From contig NZ_ADNU01000030.1 of NCBI RefSeq assembly GCF_000178455.1, positions 1 through 35,490 on the forward strand: a DNA stretch of 35,490 bases, written 5' to 3'. The notes below the pieces were generated by a model that was given only the letters and a program-made list of their open reading frames with translations, did no database searches and had not been told where the DNA came from. Made by a program: the position numbers and the translations under genes. This document shows, one piece after another, positions 15,243 to 24,174 of this stretch (position 1 is its first letter; every line of letters begins with the position of its first letter). The DNA comes from Brevibacterium mcbrellneri ATCC 49030 (GTDB taxonomy: Bacteria > Actinomycetota > Actinomycetes > Actinomycetales > Brevibacteriaceae).

Positions 15243-15352
15243 AAAACCCCCGAGGCGGTGGTGGGGTTGGGTACCAGACGGCGCAAAGCGAACGATAAGG
15301 CGCAATATAACGCGCCTTATCGTTCGCTTTGCGCCGTTTCGCCGGGGGTTTC
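15243..15352. repeat. giant nested palindrome
   Basis: The core is a 26-bp perfect stem (15278-15303 with 15312-15337) around the 8-base loop AATATAAC. An outer pair, AAACCCCC (15243-15250) with GGGGGTTT (15344-15351), brackets it. It stands between two divergent genes, where no transcript is expected to end, and has no T run directly after the stem. It may be a regulatory or mobile palindromic element or a cruciform; I know of no family that it matches. Confidence 0.8.
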
Positions 15353-15390
15353 TAAGCTTGCACGAAACCTACGCCGTTACAGTGAAAGCT

Positions 15391-15996
15391 ATGGATGAGT
15401 CACACACACCTCTGCGATCGCGAAACCGCACATTCATCCTGTTTTGGATTTCGGCAATCACAGGCGTAGCCATGTACGTGACCCAACTCATCCTGGTGGA
15501 ACGTGGCGACTTGCCACGCTCTCTACCCACAGGTGACTCCGTTGGGCTTGTCACCATGGGAGTCGAGATCGCGCTGGGCGTACTCGCACTCGCCCTGCTC
15601 CCCGCGGCGATCCGCCACGACCCCATGGAACGCGAAAAATCCTACGTGGGCCCACCCGAAGCACTCGTCGCCTCACTGGTCATCCTGTGCTTATGGTTCG
15701 TCACACTTCTGGCCGCACCAGCCGGAGCGGTTGTGCTCATTTCCTTGTCCGCACGGCTCTCGCCTTCATGGACACTGCCCGCAATCGCCGCCTCGATCCT
15801 GTCGATCGTCGTACGCGAACTCACCTATAGCCCGCTCGTGCATGACTTCGACTACCGAATTGCCCTCGGCGCTTTCTGCCTCACCATGATCCTGATATGT
15901 ATGGGCACCGCCCGAGGTGTCGTACTACGCCGTCAACTCGTCCACAGTTTCCGCACCCGCCACGACGCAGACGAAACGCAGAACGCACACAAGTAA
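15391..15996 (+). CDS. kinase-less sensor-like membrane protein
   Basis: A 201-residue protein with about five transmembrane helices (near 15-36, 50-73, 90-115, 125-142 and 155-177). The end, R-G-V-V-L-R-R-Q-L-V-H-S-F-R-T-R-H-D-A-D-E-T, resembles the linker that in NarL-type sensor kinases joins the last helix to the HisKA_3 domain, but the frame stops there. No kinase domain follows in any frame: the next 100 bases hold only hairpins. It may be a truncated kinase that persists as a remnant, or a sensor subunit of the divergent kinase. I chose the ATG at 15391, with TACAGT seven bases upstream; a TTG at 15358 would add eleven residues. The kinase resemblance is by eye and not certain. Confidence 0.65.
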   Translation: MDESHTPLRSRNRTFILFWISAITGVAMYVTQLILVERGDLPRSLPTGDSVGLVTMGVEIALGVLALALLPAAIRHDPMEREKSYVGPPEALVASLVILCLWFVTLLAAPAGAVVLISLSARLSPSWTLPAIAASILSIVVRELTYSPLVHDFDYRIALGAFCLTMILICMGTARGVVLRRQLVHSFRTRHDADETQNAHK

Positions 15997-16037
15997 CCAC
16001 CTCGGCGGGGGTGCGGGGCTCCCTCGCCCGAGGTGGT
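15996..16037 (+). terminator. hairpin after sensor-like gene
   Basis: ACCACCTCGG (15996-16005) pairs with CCGAGGTGGT (16028-16037), a 10-bp perfect stem that begins at the last base of the stop codon. There is no T run. Both arms are copies of the over-represented CCGAGGTG octamer. Confidence 0.4.
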
Positions 16038-16048
16038 AGCGAGTGAAA

Positions 16049-16092
16049 CCCAAAACAAAACCGGCGCGCACCCTATGAAGGGCACGCGCCGG
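16049..16092 (-). terminator. rho-independent terminator of the SDR gene
   Basis: CCGGCGCG (16061-16068) pairs with CGCGCCGG (16085-16092), with an inner CCCT/AGGG stem around the loop ATGA. On the minus strand it is followed by TTTTGTTTT. It lies 22 bases past the SDR stop. Confidence 0.85.
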
Positions 16093-16114
16093 CTCTACGC
16101 AAAAGCCAGAAATC

Positions 16115-16876
16115 TTATTTCGGAGCCATGCGGATAGCGCCGTCTAGACGGATGGTCTCACCGTTGATGTATTCGTGAGTAACCAGCATGTCAGCCAGCT
16201 GCGCGTATTCTTCCGGCGTACCCAGACGTGCAGGGTGCGGAATCGAAGCAGCCAAGGAATCCTGCGCGGCCTGTGGCAGACCAGCCATCATCGGGGTCTG
16301 GAAGATACCGGGCGCAATCGTGTTCACGCGGATCTTGCTTGCAGCCAATTCGCGCGCCATCGGCAGGGTCACAGCGTGGACACCACCCTTGGACGCGGAG
16401 TACGCGATCTGACCAATCTGGCCGTCGAACGCAGCAACCGAAGCCGTGTTGATGATGACACCACGGTCACCGTCGAGCTCTTCGTTCTGCTGCATCGCAA
16501 CGGTAGCCAAACGGCACACGTTGATGGTTCCGATCAGGTTCACACCAATAACCAGCTTGAGCTGGTCCAGGGGCAGCGCACCCTTCTTACCAACCAGCTT
16601 GCCAGGCGTTGCAACACCCGCACAGTTCACAACAACACGCAGGTCACCCAGGCTGGTGGCCTTGTCAACAGCAGCCTGAACCTGCTCTTCGTTCTGCACG
16701 TCAGCAGCGACAAAGTGAGCGTTGTCGCCCAGGCTCGCTGCTGCTTCATTTCCGACTTCTTCGTTCAAGTCGACCATGACAACTTTCGCGCCGACTTCCA
16801 AGAAGCGCTTGGTCGTCGCAAGTCCAAGACCTGAAGCACCACCGGTCACCAGTGCTACTGCACCGCCGAGTTTCAT
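16115..16876 (-). CDS. short-chain dehydrogenase, type-II 3-hydroxyacyl-CoA dehydrogenase-like
   Basis: A 253-residue classical SDR. The NAD-binding T-G-G-A-S-G-L-G (11-18), N-C-A-G (84-87) and the catalytic Ser146, Tyr159 and Lys163 (A-Y-S-A-S-K) are in place. The overall sequence (V-V-N-C-A-G-V-A-T-P-G-K-L, I-G-V-N-L-I-G-T-I-N-V, R-L-G-T-P-E-E-Y-A-Q-L and the end N-G-E-T-I-R-L-D-G-A-I-R-M-A-P-K) is that of HSD10-like enzymes, which oxidise 3-hydroxyacyl-CoA with NAD. The start at 16876 is fixed by GGAGGTAAAGG just upstream; an open frame to 16948 adds 24 unconserved residues. It is divergent from a TetR regulator and has its own strong terminator. A role in fatty-acid or branched-chain acyl-CoA breakdown is inferred. 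Confidence 0.9.
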   Translation of the reverse strand: MKLGGAVALVTGGASGLGLATTKRFLEVGAKVVMVDLNEEVGNEAAASLGDNAHFVAADVQNEEQVQAAVDKATSLGDLRVVVNCAGVATPGKLVGKKGALPLDQLKLVIGVNLIGTINVCRLATVAMQQNEELDGDRGVIINTASVAAFDGQIGQIAYSASKGGVHAVTLPMARELAASKIRVNTIAPGIFQTPMMAGLPQAAQDSLAASIPHPARLGTPEEYAQLADMLVTHEYINGETIRLDGAIRMAPK

Positions 16877-16951
16877 ACCTTTACCTCCGGTTGTTCGGAG
16901 CACACCACCCCACACACGGGGCGAGCGCCACTTAACACGTAAAACCAAAAC

Positions 16952-16969
16952 CCTGGTTATGTCACCAGG
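16952..16969. promoter_or_regulatory. inverted repeat between SDR and TetR genes, possible operator
   Basis: CCTGGT-TATGTC-ACCAGG, a 6+6+6 inverted repeat, contains the 11-mer GTTATGTCACC also found before the crotonase. It is a natural candidate binding site for the TetR protein encoded next to it. A second small inverted pair, GTTA/TAAC, lies at 16994-17009. Confidence 0.45.
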
Positions 16970-17069
16970 CTAAGGCCCAGTCTAGGACGCTCGGTTAACA
17001 GGGCATAACTTGCGTCACATTTTTGGCGTTGGTTAGCTATACGAGAAGCTCACGAAAAAGGAGCCCAAC

Positions 17070-17777
17070 ATGACAAAGTCAAATGGCCGTGACCAAATTT
17101 TGCAGGCCGCGCTGGTGACGTTCGCGCACAAAGGATTCGACGGAGCATCCATTCGCGACATCGCCCAGCGAGCTGACCTCAGCCTTTCCGCGCTGTATTA
17201 CTACTTCTCGTCAAAGAAGGAAGCACTGTTTGCGCTCGTTGATAAGGCGTACTCAACGTACAACGAACGCACGGCTGAAATCCTCGCGCAGGCCCCACAT
17301 GACGTTAACGCCCAAGTCGCCTACGGCGTTCGGCACCTGGTGAGCTACCGGTGCATCAACGTGTTGTACTCCCGGGTCATTCTGTTAGAAACTGGCCGAC
17401 TGTCCGCGCCGCGTTACGCGGAAGCCCACGCAATGCAGCGCGAATCCAGTTCCATATTTGAAAAGATCATTGCCCGAGGTCGTTCCCAGGGGATCTTCCA
17501 TGTTGACGACCCAGCGTTGATGACCCGGTCGGTGAACGCGATGTGCAATGCAATCCCGCAGTGGTTCGTACCCGGTGGCGCGTACACTCCTGAAACGCTT
17601 GCATACCAGTACGTGCAGACAACATTACGTATGCTTGGTTCTGAACAAGCGCGCAACATCGAACTGTATTTCAATGGACGGGTTGACGCTTCAGCCACAC
17701 GCATCGACCCCGGCCCTGCGGAACCGAACGGGGACGAAAATGTGGCCGTAGACAGAGTCCGGTTACCTCCGCTGTGA
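17070..17777 (+). CDS. TetR-family transcriptional regulator
   Basis: A 235-residue regulator. The N-terminal helix-turn-helix is plain: A-L-V-T-F-A-H-K-G-F-D-G-A-S-I-R-D-I-A and A-D-L-S-L-S-A-L-Y-Y-Y-F-S-S-K-K-E-A-L (27-52). The rest is a helical ligand-binding domain of the usual size, with a charged tail after ~215. GGAG lies eight bases before the ATG. The position, divergent from a hydroxyacyl-CoA dehydrogenase and 22 bases before a CoA-transferase, suggests it represses acyl-CoA metabolism and responds to an acyl-CoA or a similar ligand, as FadR/PaaR-type TetR proteins do. The ligand is inference. Confidence 0.92.
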   Translation: MTKSNGRDQILQAALVTFAHKGFDGASIRDIAQRADLSLSALYYYFSSKKEALFALVDKAYSTYNERTAEILAQAPHDVNAQVAYGVRHLVSYRCINVLYSRVILLETGRLSAPRYAEAHAMQRESSSIFEKIIARGRSQGIFHVDDPALMTRSVNAMCNAIPQWFVPGGAYTPETLAYQYVQTTLRMLGSEQARNIELYFNGRVDASATRIDPGPAEPNGDENVAVDRVRLPPL

Positions 17778-17799
17778 ACCATTTGAAAGAATGAGGACC

Positions 17800-19308
17800 A
17801 TGTCCCGCATTTTGTGTCCTGAACTCACCCACAAGGTGATGTCTGCCGCCGACGCCGCCGCGTTTATCAACCACGGCGACAACGTCGGTATGAGTGGTTT
17901 TACTGGCGCCGGTTTCCCTAAAGCGGTCCCGCAAGCGCTCGCCAACCGGATTCGTGACGCGCACAGCGCTGGCGACGAATTCTCGATTGGCATGTTTACT
18001 GGTGCTTCCACCTCGGCCGAGGTGGATGGCGCCTTAGCTGAGGTCGATGGGGTGCATCTGCGCACGCCTTTCAACACCGACCCGGACATGCGGAAAGCTA
18101 TCAACGACGGACGCGTCGAATACATGGACCAGCACCTGAGCCATCTGGCCCAGCAAGTGTGGTTCGGTTTCTACGGCAACCTCGACGTTGCCGTCATTGA
18201 AGTCGCGGCCATCCTGCCTAACGGACTTTTGGTGCCGGGCACCTCGGTCGGAAACAACAAAACCTGGCTTGACCTTGCAGACAAAGTCATTCTGGAAGTC
18301 AACGAATGGTTGCCCACCCAGTTCGAAGGCATGCACGACGTGTACTACGGCACGCGCATTCCTCCGCACCGCAACCCCATCCAGCTCCTCTCACCAGACC
18401 AGCGTATTGGCGACCCATACCTGCGGGTAGACCCAGACAAGATCGTGGCGATCGTGAAAACCGATGCGCCTGACCGCGACAACACGTTCAGCCCGGTTGA
18501 TGACGCTTCAGAGGCGATGGCTGGATACCTCATCGACTTCTTGCGCCACGAAGTCAAAGCCGGTCGCATGCCCAAGAACCTTCTGCCATTGCAGTCCGGT
18601 GTGGGCAATGTGGCTAACGCGGTGCTGGCAGGCCTGGCTGATTCGGAGTTCGAACACATGACTTCGTACACCGAGGTCATCCAGGACAACCTTCTCGCCC
18701 TGCTGGACACGGGCAAGCTGGACAGCATTTCCGCTACCTCGTTTAGCCTGTCGCGGGATGTTGCTGAAAAGTTCAACAAGAACATCGACAGTTACAAGGG
18801 ACGTATTTTGTTGCGTCCACAAGAGATGTCGAACCACCCAGAGATTGTGCGCCGCCTAGGTGTCATTGCAATCAACGGCATGGTCGAAACCGACATTTAC
18901 GGGCACGTGAACTCCACACATGTCATGGGTTCAAAGATGATCAACGGGATCGGCGGTTCTGGTGACTTCGCCCGCAACGCGTTCCTCAATTTCTTCGTAT
19001 CACCGTCAACCGCTAAAGACGGAAAGATTTCGTCAGTGGTCCCCATGGCCAGCCACGTGGACCACACGGAACACGATGTTCACGTCATTGTGACCGAACA
19101 GGGAATCGCGGACCTCCGCGGCCTGTCACCACACAAACGTGCCGAACGTATCATCAACAACTGCGCACACCCGGACTTCCGTGACGCGCTACGCGACTAC
19201 TACGACCGGGCGTGCAAGAGCGCAACCGGGCTGCACACACCGCACATTCTGGAAGAGGCTTTGAGCTGGCACGTTTCACTGCGTGATACCGGCACCATGC
19301 AAAGGTGA
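17800..19308 (+). CDS. acetyl-CoA hydrolase / succinyl-CoA:acetate CoA-transferase
   Basis: A 502-residue class I CoA-transferase of the acetyl-CoA hydrolase family. The catalytic Glu292 lies in T-S-Y-T-E-V-I-Q-D, and the CoA-binding G-I-G-G-S-G-D-F-A-R-N-A and the E-Q-G-I-A-D-L-R-G-L segment near the end are typical of Cat1/AarC-like succinyl-CoA:acetate CoA-transferases. Length is normal. Two ATGs nine bases apart are possible; 17800 is preferred because GAGG precedes it, and the product then begins M-S-R-I like relatives. It is 22 bases after tetR and likely in one operon with it. It would exchange CoA between acetate and succinate or clear acetyl-CoA, linking acyl-CoA breakdown to the TCA cycle. 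Hydrolase against transferase activity cannot be told by sequence alone. Confidence 0.9.
   Translation: MSRILCPELTHKVMSAADAAAFINHGDNVGMSGFTGAGFPKAVPQALANRIRDAHSAGDEFSIGMFTGASTSAEVDGALAEVDGVHLRTPFNTDPDMRKAINDGRVEYMDQHLSHLAQQVWFGFYGNLDVAVIEVAAILPNGLLVPGTSVGNNKTWLDLADKVILEVNEWLPTQFEGMHDVYYGTRIPPHRNPIQLLSPDQRIGDPYLRVDPDKIVAIVKTDAPDRDNTFSPVDDASEAMAGYLIDFLRHEVKAGRMPKNLLPLQSGVGNVANAVLAGLADSEFEHMTSYTEVIQDNLLALLDTGKLDSISATSFSLSRDVAEKFNKNIDSYKGRILLRPQEMSNHPEIVRRLGVIAINGMVETDIYGHVNSTHVMGSKMINGIGGSGDFARNAFLNFFVSPSTAKDGKISSVVPMASHVDHTEHDVHVIVTEQGIADLRGLSPHKRAERIINNCAHPDFRDALRDYYDRACKSATGLHTPHILEEALSWHVSLRDTGTMQR
18008..18025. repeat. 18-bp perfect palindrome of the octamer motif
   Basis: CCACCTCGGCCGAGGTGG, two CCGAGGTG octamers head to head, inside the CoA-transferase gene. 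Confidence 0.7.
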
Positions 19309-19338
19309 AAATTCAGCCCACCCTCATACAGGCGCGGC

Positions 19339-19344
19339 TACACT
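19339..19344 (+). promoter_or_regulatory. -10 element of rhodanese gene, leaderless pattern
   Basis: TACACT exactly six bases before the ATG at 19351; no ribosome site is present. Confidence 0.55.
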
Positions 19345-19350
19345 GACGGT

Positions 19351-19677
19351 ATGAGCGAACCAACAGTTACCGTTCCAGAAATCCCAGACGACGCTGTTTT
19401 CTTGGATGTCCGCGAAGACTTCGAATTCGAAGCCGGACACATTGAAGGTGCGCACCACATTCCACTCAGTGAACTTGAACCACGCTACGGCGACGTGCCC
19501 GTCGACGTTGACGTGTACGTGATGTGCCGTTCAGGTGGCCGCGCTTTGCGTGCCGCCGCATGGCTCAACCTCAACGGATTTGACGCCATCGTCGTCGAAG
19601 GCGGAATGGGCGCGTGGAACCTTGACCACGGACGCCCAATCGTGTCTGAAAACGGTCAAGAACCTACCGTAGTTTGA
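19351..19677 (+). CDS. single-domain rhodanese-like protein
   Basis: A 108-residue rhodanese fold. The N-terminal V-F-L-D-V-R-E-D-F-E-F-E-A-G-H-I-E-G-A-H-H-I-P-L-S (CH2-like motifs) and the active-site loop C59-R-S-G-G-R-A are intact, so it can carry a persulfide. Single-domain proteins like this move sulfur to acceptors such as cyanide, thiols or carrier proteins in the cytosol. The neighbour pgm starts 86 bases later with its own ribosome site. The ATG has no leader. The physiological acceptor is unknown. Confidence 0.92.
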   Translation: MSEPTVTVPEIPDDAVFLDVREDFEFEAGHIEGAHHIPLSELEPRYGDVPVDVDVYVMCRSGGRALRAAAWLNLNGFDAIVVEGGMGAWNLDHGRPIVSENGQEPTVV

Positions 19678-19763
19678 TCCCAAGTTTGATCCCCCGCCCG
19701 CTGTTGCCCCACTGACAGCCCGCACACATGCCCACACCTTTCGTAACACCGGAGTGAGTGAAC

Positions 19764-21404
19764 ATGACCAATCGAGCAGGCCAACCAGCCCAAGAAACAG
19801 ACCTCGTCGACATTTCTAAACTGCTCGACGCGTACCACGACACGGTACCCACGCCCAGCGAAACTACCCAGCGGGTGTCCTTTGGCACCTCGGGACACAG
19901 GGGCAGCAGCCTCACCGGGTCATTCAACGAAGCTCACATCGTAGCCATCACACAGGCCATCATCGAATACCGCGCCGGCCAAAATTACACGGGCCCCATC
20001 TACTTGGGACGCGACACTCACGCCCTGTCAGAACCAGCGTTGCTCACAGTGCTAGAGGTTCTTGCAGGTGCGAATGTGCCCGCCATGATCGACGACCGTG
20101 ACGGCTACACCCCAACACCGGTGCTCAGCCACGCGATCATCACCCACAACAAACGTGTGGGCACCGCGCAGGGGCTGGCCGACGGCATCATCATCACTCC
20201 ATCCCACAACCCACCCGGAGACGGTGGAATCAAATACAACCCACCCCACGGTGGCCCAGCTGGCGCCGACATCACCGCGTGGATCGAAAACCGGGCCAAC
20301 GAACTGCTGGAAGGCAGCTGGCGGGACATCCCCCGCACCTCGTTCCAGCGGGCCTTCCACCTGGAGAACACCACCAACTTCAACTACGTCGAAAACTACA
20401 TTGACGACCTCGGCGCGGTCATTGACATGGAAGCGATCGCCCAGTCCGGTCTGCGCCTGGCCGCCGACCCGCTAGGTGGTGCGAGTGTCGACTTCTGGTC
20501 CTCGATCAGCGAAATCCACGACCTCAACCTGGACGTGGTGAACTCTCAGGTGGACCCGGCGTGGGCGTTCATGACCCTGGACTGGGACGAAAAGATCCGC
20601 ATGGACTGCTCCTCACCGTACGCTATGGCGTCGCTGATTGATTCGGCCGGCGACTACGACCTGGGCTTTGGGAACGACCCGGACGCTGACCGGCACGGGA
20701 TCGTCACCCCTGATGGCGGGCTCATGAACCCCAATCACTACCTGGCCGTGGCAATTGACTACCTGTTCCAGAACCGCCCCGGTTGGGGCGCCGAGGTGGC
20801 AATCGGGAAGACGCTGGTGTCCTCCAGTCTTATTGACCGGGTGGCAGCGCGCTTGGGTCGGAAGCTGGTCGAGGTTCCCGTTGGGTTTAAGTGGTTCGTA
20901 GATGGGCTGGCTGACGGCACCTTGGGATTCGGCGGCGAAGAGTCTGCGGGCGCGTCATTCTTGCGGATGGACGGCACTGCGTGGTCCACGGATAAGGACG
21001 GGATCCTGCTGTGCCTGCTGGCTGCCGAAATCACGGCTAAGACCGGCGAAACCCCTTCACAGCGTCACGCCAAGCTGGTCGCAGAGCTGGGTGCCAGTTC
21101 GTATGCCCGCGTGGATGCGCCCGCCACGCCTGAGCAGAAGGCTGTTTTGAAGAAACTCAGCGCATCAGATGTCACTGCCACCACGTTGGCGGGTGACCCC
21201 ATCACGGGCACGTTCACTGAAGCCCCCGGGAACGGTGCAACGATTGGTGGTTTGAAGGTGACTACGGATAACGCGTGGTTTGCCGCACGGCCATCTGGCA
21301 CCGAGGACGTGTACAAGATTTACGCTGAGTCGTTCAAGGGTGACGAGCACCTGGCACAAGTTCAGGAACAGGCCCGCGAGGTCGTGGGGGCGGTTCTTAA
21401 GTAG
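19764..21404 (+). CDS. pgm: phosphoglucomutase, alpha-D-glucose specific
   Basis: A 546-residue phosphoglucomutase that interconverts glucose 1- and 6-phosphate. The phospho-Ser147 lies in [13 protein letters not shown], the metal loop is D-P-D-A-D-R-H-G, the sugar loop is [10 protein letters not shown] and the phosphate loop is [10 protein letters not shown]. Length and the start region ([10 protein letters not shown]) fit the E. coli Pgm subfamily. GGAG lies nine bases before the ATG at 19764; a GTG six bases earlier is too close to that site. It converges on the cation ATPase, sharing a hairpin. Confidence 0.96.
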   Translation: MTNRAGQPAQETDLVDISKLLDAYHDTVPTPSETTQRVSFGTSGHRGSSLTGSFNEAHIVAITQAIIEYRAGQNYTGPIYLGRDTHALSEPALLTVLEVLAGANVPAMIDDRDGYTPTPVLSHAIITHNKRVGTAQGLADGIIITPSHNPPGDGGIKYNPPHGGPAGADITAWIENRANELLEGSWRDIPRTSFQRAFHLENTTNFNYVENYIDDLGAVIDMEAIAQSGLRLAADPLGGASVDFWSSISEIHDLNLDVVNSQVDPAWAFMTLDWDEKIRMDCSSPYAMASLIDSAGDYDLGFGNDPDADRHGIVTPDGGLMNPNHYLAVAIDYLFQNRPGWGAEVAIGKTLVSSSLIDRVAARLGRKLVEVPVGFKWFVDGLADGTLGFGGEESAGASFLRMDGTAWSTDKDGILLCLLAAEITAKTGETPSQRHAKLVAELGASSYARVDAPATPEQKAVLKKLSASDVTATTLAGDPITGTFTEAPGNGATIGGLKVTTDNAWFAARPSGTEDVYKIYAESFKGDEHLAQVQEQAREVVGAVLK

Positions 21405-21427
21405 TGGGGTTGACGGTTCAACCCCGC
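21404..21427. terminator. bidirectional hairpin between pgm and cation ATPase
   Basis: GGGGTTGA (21406-21413) and TCAACCCC (21418-21425) form a perfect 8-bp stem with a 4-base loop. It directly follows the pgm stop and includes the ATPase stop codon. No T run, but placement between convergent genes fits a terminator. Confidence 0.5.
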
Positions 21428-24174
21428 TGGGCCATAGTCGTGACTGCCCGGCGCAGTTCTTCGAGGATGACGAAGACCACCGCGCAACCAATCACCAGCA
21501 ACCAGTGTTGTCCGTCAAGTGGCACGGTTGAGAATGCTGCGTTGAGAACCGGCAAGTAGACGACCAGTAGTTGCAGCAGCAGCCCAACGGCGAGTGCCAG
21601 CCAGAGCCAGTGGTTGCTTAGCATGCCGATAAACATTGACCTGTGCGCGTGCCGGACCGACAGCGTGTTCACCAGTTGCAAAATAACGAGCACGGTGAAA
21701 GCGACCGTCCGGCCTGTGGCCACGTCGTCGTTGCCTTCGATGAGCCCACCGGGCAGGCACGCGTCAAGGGCAAGGAGCGAAAGCACTGCCATGACAAATC
21801 CGGTGCTGAGGATCCGCGCCCATTCGCGACCGTCGAGTGCGCGCTGATCAGGACGGCGTGGCGGTTTTGTCATCACGTGGTCATCAACAGGGTCTACACC
21901 TAGTGCTAGTGCTGGGGCAGAGTCGGTGACAAGGTTCACCCACAGAATCTGGGTGGCCACCAGCGGGAGGATCACCGTACCGTCGGTTTGGATCAGGCCC
22001 AGCATACCCGCGAGCACAACTCCTCCGAACACGGTAAGGACTTCGCCCATGTTCGATGACAGCAGGTAGCGCAGGACTTTTTTGAGGTTGGCGTAGATGC
22101 CACGTCCCAGTTTGACTGCCTTAATAATCGACGCGAAGTTGTCATCGGCGAGGATCATTGTCGCCGCATCATGTGAGACGCGTGTGCCGGTGATGCCCAT
22201 TGCCACACCGATGTCGGCGCGTTTGAGGGCTGGTGCGTCGTTGACGCCGTCACCGGTCATCGACACGACGTGACCGTGGGCTTGCAAGCTTGTGACGATT
22301 CGGAGCTTGTGGCTGGGGTCGACGCGAGCAAAGACAGCGGTAGTCTCGACGGCCTCGGCGAACTGCTCATCATCGAGTTCATTCAGTTGCGCTCCGGTGA
22401 GGATCTTCGGTTCGTTGATGCCCAGGTCGGTAGCGATCCGTTGGGCTGTCAGCGGGTGGTCGCCGGTGATCATGATGACGCGGATCCCGGCCCGTTGCGC
22501 TTGAGCGATCGCTTCTTTGGCCTCTGGCCTGGGCGGGTCGATCATCGCAACCAGGCCAACGAAGGTCAGTCCCTGCTCCGCTTCCGCGTCCAGGTTGGGT
22601 GCGGGGTTACGTTCCCCGCCCGAGGTGTCAGACACCTCCCGCACAGCCACCGCCAGTGTCCGGTAAGCCTCCCCCGCCAGCGAGGTGACTTCCTCTTCGA
22701 GGCGGGAGAGCACCTCGGGAGTGGCCTCAATGTCCCCGTCTGCGGTGCGCACGTGGGTACAGCGGGCGAGCACCACATCTGGGGCACCTTTCATGACGAG
22801 TTTTGCGGCGTCAGGGTCAGTAGTGTTCGTGTCAGCGCTGTTCGTGTGATTTGCGATGAGGACGGACATGCGTTTGCGTTCAGAAGAGAACGGGAGTTCG
22901 TCGAGGCGGTGTGGTTTGGGGATAGAGAGGCCAGCGTCGGAACACCCGATGAGAAAGGCCACTTCGGTCGGGTCACCGATTGGGCCGTCGGCGGCGAGTC
23001 GGGCGTTCGAGGCTATGGATCCGAATATGAGAGTGTCGGCAGCTTGGGCATCAGTGATGTGGAAGCGGCCGTCTGCGGTGATGACACGGTCGATGGTCAT
23101 CTGGTTCAGGGTGAGCGTTCCGGTCTTATCCGTGCACACCACCCCTGCTGAGCCGAGGGATTCGACCGCGTCGAGCTTTTTGACGATCGCCTGGTGGGTA
23201 GCCATCCGACGCACACCCATTGCGAGGATCACGGAAACGATCGCGGTGAGGCCTTCTGGCACAGCGGCAACGGCTAAAGAAACGCCCAGCAGCAGGATGC
23301 TGACCAGTGAGGCCACCGAGTGATCAGCGGTGACGAGGTAGAGAGTGGCCATGACGGCCAGGGCGATCGCGGTGACGACGATCGTGAGTGTCTTGCCTAC
23401 TGCCGCCATCTCTTTTTGCAGGGGTGTGCTGGTGGTTTCGGCCGTCGAAATCATGCCTGCGACCTGGCCGATTTCGCTGATGGCTCCGGTGCCGGTGACA
23501 ACGGCACGGGCACTGCCCTGAGTGATGGCGGTGCCGGAGTAAACCATCGTGAGCCTGTCGGCCAGTGGTGTATCAGGGGTGACTGCCTCGACGGTTTTAT
23601 GTACGGGCACGGACTCTCCGGTCAACGCGCTTTCTGCGACCATGAGGCCGTTGCAGGAAAGGAGGCGAGCATCAGCCGGCACTGCGTCGCCTTCGGCCAG
23701 CTGCAGGATGTCGCCGGGAACCAGGTCGGTGGCGTCGATGACCTGGGTGCGGCCGTCACGGGTGACGGTTGCGTTCAGGCTGGTCATTTGTTTGAGGGAA
23801 GCGACTGCGTCGGCGGCTTTGAGTTCTTGGACCAGTCCAATGGCCGTGTTCACAATGATGACTGCGGCGATGACAATCGCGTCGATGGGGGCGCCCTGTC
23901 TGCCTTCTGCGACCCAGGCGAAGGTCGAAACAATGATGGCAACGAACAGTAGGTAGGTCAGTGGTTCGTTGAGTAACCGCAGTACTCGACGCCAGAGTGG
24001 AGTGGTTTTCGCGCGGGCAAGTTCGTTACGGCCGTGGGATTTCAGACGGCTACTGGCCTGGGTTTCGGTGAGTCCAGTGTCTGCCGAGGTGTCAAGTGCG
24101 GAGATGACGTCATCCGGCTGCCGTGCGTGTGGGTTGGGGATTGCGAGCGTTTCGGTGAGTGGCGAGGGGCTCAT
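21418..24174 (-). CDS. P2-type cation-transporting ATPase (calcium-like)
   Basis: A 918-residue P-type ATPase. The actuator loop L-T-G-E-S-V-P-V, the phosphorylation site Asp349 in C-T-D-K-T-G-T-L-T, the nucleotide-domain K-G-A-P-D and the hinge M-T-G-D-G-V-N-D-A-P-A-L are all present. About ten membrane helices are predicted; helix 4 has V-P-E-G-L and helix 6 has N-L-V-T-D-S-A-P-A, the layout of SERCA/PMR1-like Ca2+ or Mn2+ pumps. A cation N-domain and a cation C-domain frame the core. TAGACT lies six bases before the ATG, so the message may be leaderless. Divergent from an MFS transporter across 160 bases. The transported ion is inferred. Confidence 0.92.
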   Translation of the reverse strand: MSPSPLTETLAIPNPHARQPDDVISALDTSADTGLTETQASSRLKSHGRNELARAKTTPLWRRVLRLLNEPLTYLLFVAIIVSTFAWVAEGRQGAPIDAIVIAAVIIVNTAIGLVQELKAADAVASLKQMTSLNATVTRDGRTQVIDATDLVPGDILQLAEGDAVPADARLLSCNGLMVAESALTGESVPVHKTVEAVTPDTPLADRLTMVYSGTAITQGSARAVVTGTGAISEIGQVAGMISTAETTSTPLQKEMAAVGKTLTIVVTAIALAVMATLYLVTADHSVASLVSILLLGVSLAVAAVPEGLTAIVSVILAMGVRRMATHQAIVKKLDAVESLGSAGVVCTDKTGTLTLNQMTIDRVITADGRFHITDAQAADTLIFGSIASNARLAADGPIGDPTEVAFLIGCSDAGLSIPKPHRLDELPFSSERKRMSVLIANHTNSADTNTTDPDAAKLVMKGAPDVVLARCTHVRTADGDIEATPEVLSRLEEEVTSLAGEAYRTLAVAVREVSDTSGGERNPAPNLDAEAEQGLTFVGLVAMIDPPRPEAKEAIAQAQRAGIRVIMITGDHPLTAQRIATDLGINEPKILTGAQLNELDDEQFAEAVETTAVFARVDPSHKLRIVTSLQAHGHVVSMTGDGVNDAPALKRADIGVAMGITGTRVSHDAATMILADDNFASIIKAVKLGRGIYANLKKVLRYLLSSNMGEVLTVFGGVVLAGMLGLIQTDGTVILPLVATQILWVNLVTDSAPALALGVDPVDDHVMTKPPRRPDQRALDGREWARILSTGFVMAVLSLLALDACLPGGLIEGNDDVATGRTVAFTVLVILQLVNTLSVRHAHRSMFIGMLSNHWLWLALAVGLLLQLLVVYLPVLNAAFSTVPLDGQHWLLVIGCAVVFVILEELRRAVTTMAQRG

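Noticed and set aside
15278..15337. The giant palindrome as a CRISPR unit or insertion-sequence end.
   Set aside because: A single copy only, with no repeat-spacer series and no transposase nearby.
22270..23151. A 293-codon plus-strand open frame opposite the cation ATPase.
   Set aside because: Antisense shadow; the ATPase on the other strand has every expected motif.
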